Shown: piece by piece, positions 6,812 to 9,324 of the stretch
How the letters are laid out: each line of letters starts with the position of its first letter
How positions within the stretch are numbered: position 1 is the stretch's first letter
NCBI GenBank assembly: GCA_012800995.1
Contig: JAAZIH010000117.1
Coordinates: 1-9,324 of the forward strand
Reading direction: 5' to 3'
DNA from: Chloroflexota bacterium
GTDB taxonomy: Bacteria > Chloroflexota > Anaerolineae > Anaerolineales > Anaerolineaceae
Length of the DNA stretch: 9,324 bases
Translations under genes and position numbers: made by a program
Notes under the pieces: model-generated
Told to the model about the DNA's origin: nothing
What the model saw: the letters and a program-made list of their open reading frames with translations, nothing else
Database searches by the model: none

Positions 6812-8885
6812 TCTTTTCGTTCCTTAAAGCCCGTCTAACAAGTGCCTGGTAATGGAGCAACAAGAGCCCTTTTTCTTCTTGCCCTGTTTCACTGTATTCG
6901 GAGATACCTAAAAATATTCCTTTTCGGCAGCGATTAAATAAGCCACGGATAAATTTTTCCAGAGTTTCTTTACTTAGGGCTAAATCGTCTTCAGCAGTCC
7001 ATTTTCTGCCAGGTTGCCAATGTCGGCTTAGTACGATTGGGTGAGTGAGCGGTTGTTCGAGACGTTCATACCATCCGCTGCTACCAACATTGAGCCAATA
7101 TTGATAATCAACAGATTTGTTTAATCCTAAAAAGCTCATTACTGGTGTAATCAGGACAAATTGATCGTCATCGTCTTGCTCATCAGGCACAAATGTCGCT
7201 GCCAGCAAGCCCGATTGAACATTTTTGACAAATTCTTTTGCAAGTTCTTCCTGGTCAATATCGGATTGATAACCAAAAGCATGTCTGAACTTTTTAAAAG
7301 AGTTGATCAGTTGGGCGGTGGAGCTGCCACTTTCAAGGTCCCGATAAAAAGCAAAACCAGGCTGAGATAACAACTCACCAAATAGTTTACTAAAGAAGAT
7401 ATCCAGGGGGTACACGCTTAGGTTGGCGTTAATCCATGCCATTGTCGTGTTCCACTGGGCACATTGTTCGTCCGAAAATCGGTTTTGAATACTTTCAGGC
7501 AAATTTTCGAATGAAGGAAATTGAACTGGTAAAGCAGGAGATATTTCCTGGGTAATGAAATGACTTCGAATCAGATCGAAGCTTGATAATGCATAAGCGA
7601 TTGTGCTTGAAATATGGTATGGGTCAATCGGAATCTCCCATTCCGGATGACAAATAACAGCAAAAAAGAGCAAAGTTTGGATGACCGAATCATCATTGAG
7701 TGAGCTTGATGGGCGCATTGCGCGTAGTTTTATGTCGTATCTGGAAAGTTCATTTTTAAGTGTGAATATCGTCGCATCGGACATAAACGGTGAAAGGATG
7801 ACTATTTCGTTAGGTGACACACCATCATCAATCTTAGTGCGGATAGATTCGGCTATCTCTTTAAGCATTTCTGGGAAAAAGCGTGAACGGTGATTAAGTG
7901 GTGTGATAAATTCGTGGATATCTTTGACTTTATAGTGAACAGGTTTGGAAAAATCGATAAAAGCATTGACAAGCTCAGATTTCTTTTCTGAAACATCATC
8001 TTTATTTTGTAGATAAATAGAATCATTCGCAATGTTTTTGAACCGCATAGCTGATTTTGGATCAGCACCCAAAAAGCTGTGATAGCCAGCGTAATCATCC
8101 TGGATAATTAAGGCTGAATGCAAATATTCCCATAGGTCTGAAACAAAATCATGCACATAGGGTGGGTCTTCTTCTGCGTTGTCATAAATTAGATGCCTAT
8201 AAAGGCGTGTTAGATAATTTTTGCATAAAGGATTTTGCAAAAGCATTTCTTTGAAAAGTTCAACCTGTAAGGAGAAATCCAAAAGATTGTTTTGTAAGCA
8301 AAATGAACGAAAGGCATTAATCACTTCCTGAGCATCTTCATAAACCCGTTTTTGACTTTCTTTTCCAACCCAGGCTTCACTCAAATGCTCGCCTATTTCG
8401 GTGTGGGGAAAACCGATGATGGCTGCTTTGTTAAGATTATCAACAAGCTGGCTCAGCAAGCGATTTCGCGATAAGCTGACTGTTGAGAAATACCCTTTAG
8501 CAAGCAGAGGATCAACAAGGCGCCCCATGTAATATTGAGATGTTTCGAGCGTTAGAAAGCTTGGTGGCTCAAAGGGGCGATAGAAGCCCGATCTATCACT
8601 TATAAGTGGCCAAAAAAGCTCTACGGTTCGCCTTACCAGCGAACTCATCGTCATGATTGAAAGTTCAATATTATGTGAAGCTTTTATATCTGCAACAACT
8701 TTTTGATATCTTTTCACCTGAATACGTTGAGGAACAAGGACCAATATGCCTTGGTTGGCAATTTCTGGATCTGAAACTAAGTAGCGCAAGCGTTGGCAAG
8801 CTAACTGAGTCTTTCCAGCGCCTGCGTCACCATGCAGATAGACTTTGTTTGTGGAACTTAGAATCAAGCTGTTTATTTTGTTCAT
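6804..8885 (-). CDS. Degenerate SF1 helicase-like protein, AddB/RecC-like subunit candidate
   Basis: A 693-residue protein of no named family that I recognise. Walker A is intact (HGDAGAGKT, 18-26) and a motif-Ia-like LVLVPQR follows (48-54). Later blocks line up in order with the SF1A helicase encoded next to it, but the key residues are changed. LDFSLQVEL (202-210) stands for the usual DFDDL. HLIYDNAEED (231-240) stands for the DEAQD Walker B, with the catalytic E replaced by N. LGADPKSAMRF (272-282) stands for GDPxQ and lacks the Q. LITPVMSFLGLNKSVDY (578-594) stands for motif V. LFNRCRKGIFLGISE (649-663) stands for motif VI, without the TRA. No C-terminal nuclease is present. An acidic stretch (EQDDDD) lies near 569-574. 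This resembles AddB and RecC, which have lost helicase activity but keep the architecture and help in DNA binding or Chi scanning. First gene of the cassette; no Shine-Dalgarno, probably leaderless. Confidence 0.8.
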   Translation of the reverse strand: MNKINSLILSSTNKVYLHGDAGAGKTQLACQRLRYLVSDPEIANQGILVLVPQRIQVKRYQKVVADIKASHNIELSIMTMSSLVRRTVELFWPLISDRSGFYRPFEPPSFLTLETSQYYMGRLVDPLLAKGYFSTVSLSRNRLLSQLVDNLNKAAIIGFPHTEIGEHLSEAWVGKESQKRVYEDAQEVINAFRSFCLQNNLLDFSLQVELFKEMLLQNPLCKNYLTRLYRHLIYDNAEEDPPYVHDFVSDLWEYLHSALIIQDDYAGYHSFLGADPKSAMRFKNIANDSIYLQNKDDVSEKKSELVNAFIDFSKPVHYKVKDIHEFITPLNHRSRFFPEMLKEIAESIRTKIDDGVSPNEIVILSPFMSDATIFTLKNELSRYDIKLRAMRPSSSLNDDSVIQTLLFFAVICHPEWEIPIDPYHISSTIAYALSSFDLIRSHFITQEISPALPVQFPSFENLPESIQNRFSDEQCAQWNTTMAWINANLSVYPLDIFFSKLFGELLSQPGFAFYRDLESGSSTAQLINSFKKFRHAFGYQSDIDQEELAKEFVKNVQSGLLAATFVPDEQDDDDQFVLITPVMSFLGLNKSVDYQYWLNVGSSGWYERLEQPLTHPIVLSRHWQPGRKWTAEDDLALSKETLEKFIRGLFNRCRKGIFLGISEYSETGQEEKGLLLLHYQALVRRALRNEKND

Positions 8886-8892
8886 TATTTGA

Positions 8893-8923
8893 ATTATAAA
8901 TGACTCTGGGTCTATTTTTTGAA
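8893..8923 (-). promoter_or_regulatory. Candidate promoter of the helicase-nuclease operon
   Basis: On the minus strand TATAAT occupies 8898-8893, with a weak TTCAAA -35-like box at 8923-8918 (19 nt spacer, 4 of 6 consensus bases). The -10 ends only 7 nt before the ATG at 8885, so transcription would begin at or one base before the start codon. There is no Shine-Dalgarno in the gap, which fits a leaderless message. Confidence 0.5.
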
Positions 8924-8947
8924 TTTAAGAAGATTCGCTGTTTGGCT

Positions 8948-8956
8948 TGGTATAAT
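8948..8956 (+). promoter_or_regulatory. Extended -10 promoter of the CoA-ligase gene
   Basis: TGGTATAAT is a perfect extended -10 (TGn plus TATAAT at 8951-8956). It predicts a transcript start near 8963 and a leader of about 26 nt carrying AGGAG at 8977-8981, 7 nt before the ATG. No convincing -35 box is seen, which is usual for extended -10 promoters. Confidence 0.65.
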
Positions 8957-8988
8957 CAAGACGCAAAAATAAATTTAGGAGTAAATTG

Positions 8989-9324
8989 ATGAGTTCTTCC
9001 TTAGCACTATTTTTTAAAGCGAAAGGTGTTGCCGTTCTGGGCGCATCCACTAATCCCAAAAAGTTGAGCTATGGCATTGTAAACAACCTAATCAGTCATG
9101 GTTATGAAGGCAAGGTTTATCCTGTGAACCCAAATGCCACCGAAATTTTAGGATTGAAAGTCTATCCTGCTATTTCTGACGTCCCAGATCCTGTAGAGCT
9201 GGCTGTTGTCGTCCTGCCAGTGACCATGATTATGGAAACAATGAAAGCTGTCGGAGAGCGTGGTATCAAGGCTGCGGTGGTTATTACTGGCGGTTTTAAG
9301 GAGCTCGGTGAGGAAGGCGCAAAA
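8989..9324 (+). CDS. Acetate/acyl-CoA ligase (ADP-forming) family, CoA-binding N-terminus, partial
   Basis: The first 112 codons, open to the right edge. It begins with LALFFKAKGVAVLGAST, where the GVAVLGAS glycine turn starts the CoA-binding Rossmann domain, followed by NPKKLSYGIVNNL, GKVYPVNPNA, the ILGLKVYPAISDVPDPVELAVV block and AAVVITGGFKELGEEG. This is the N-terminal domain of NDP-forming acyl-CoA synthetases (acetate-CoA ligase (ADP-forming), succinyl-CoA ligase alpha-like), which couple acyl-CoA cleavage to ATP synthesis in fermenters; protein acetyltransferases of the Pat type share this domain. The phospho-histidine and ATP-grasp domains would lie outside the window, so its class cannot be fixed. 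AGGAG at 8977-8981 with 7 nt spacing supports the ATG. It is transcribed divergently from the helicase cassette. Confidence 0.88.
   Translation, partial: MSSSLALFFKAKGVAVLGASTNPKKLSYGIVNNLISHGYEGKVYPVNPNATEILGLKVYPAISDVPDPVELAVVVLPVTMIMETMKAVGERGIKAAVVITGGFKELGEEGAK

Overview
The window is about 40% GC and almost fully coding, with no gene-free stretch over 300 bases. Its genes look bacterial. Two things suggest a Chloroflexota member, probably Anaerolineae, although no marker gene proves this. One is the acetate-CoA ligase (ADP-forming) type N-terminus at the right edge. The other is the pairing of the TIGR03960 and TIGR03936 radical-SAM genes with FAH and DUF503 genes. Nothing indicates a phage, plasmid, insertion sequence or CRISPR array.

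Left region (1-3668, minus strand): a tight five-gene run. In transcription order it holds a fumarylacetoacetate-hydrolase family enzyme, a DUF503 protein, a TIGR03960 radical-SAM protein with a GTG start, its TIGR03936/DUF2344 partner, and a HIT-family protein cut by the left edge. Gaps are +7, +9, -4 (ATGA overlap) and +3 nt, so this is very likely one operon.

Middle (3669-3780): tRNA-Val(UAC) lies on the plus strand, divergent from the FAH gene. A symmetrical TATAATA element sits between them and can be read as a -10 box on both strands.

Right-centre (3781-8885, minus strand): the most interesting part, a three-gene helicase-nuclease cassette with overlapping genes. The first gene (693 aa) keeps an SF1-helicase layout and an intact Walker A, but its other helicase motifs look degenerate. 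The second (746 aa) is a complete UvrD/AddA-like SF1A helicase with no nuclease domain. The third (270 aa) is a free-standing RecB-type PD-(D/E)XK nuclease with four cysteines placed as in the AddB/Cas4 iron-sulfur nucleases. Together they look like an AddAB/RecBCD-type DNA end-processing machine split into motor, degenerate motor and nuclease. The first gene appears to be leaderless.

Right edge (8989-9324, plus strand): the start of a CoA-binding acyl/acetate-CoA ligase (ADP-forming) gene, with an extended -10 promoter and a good Shine-Dalgarno, divergent from the helicase cassette.
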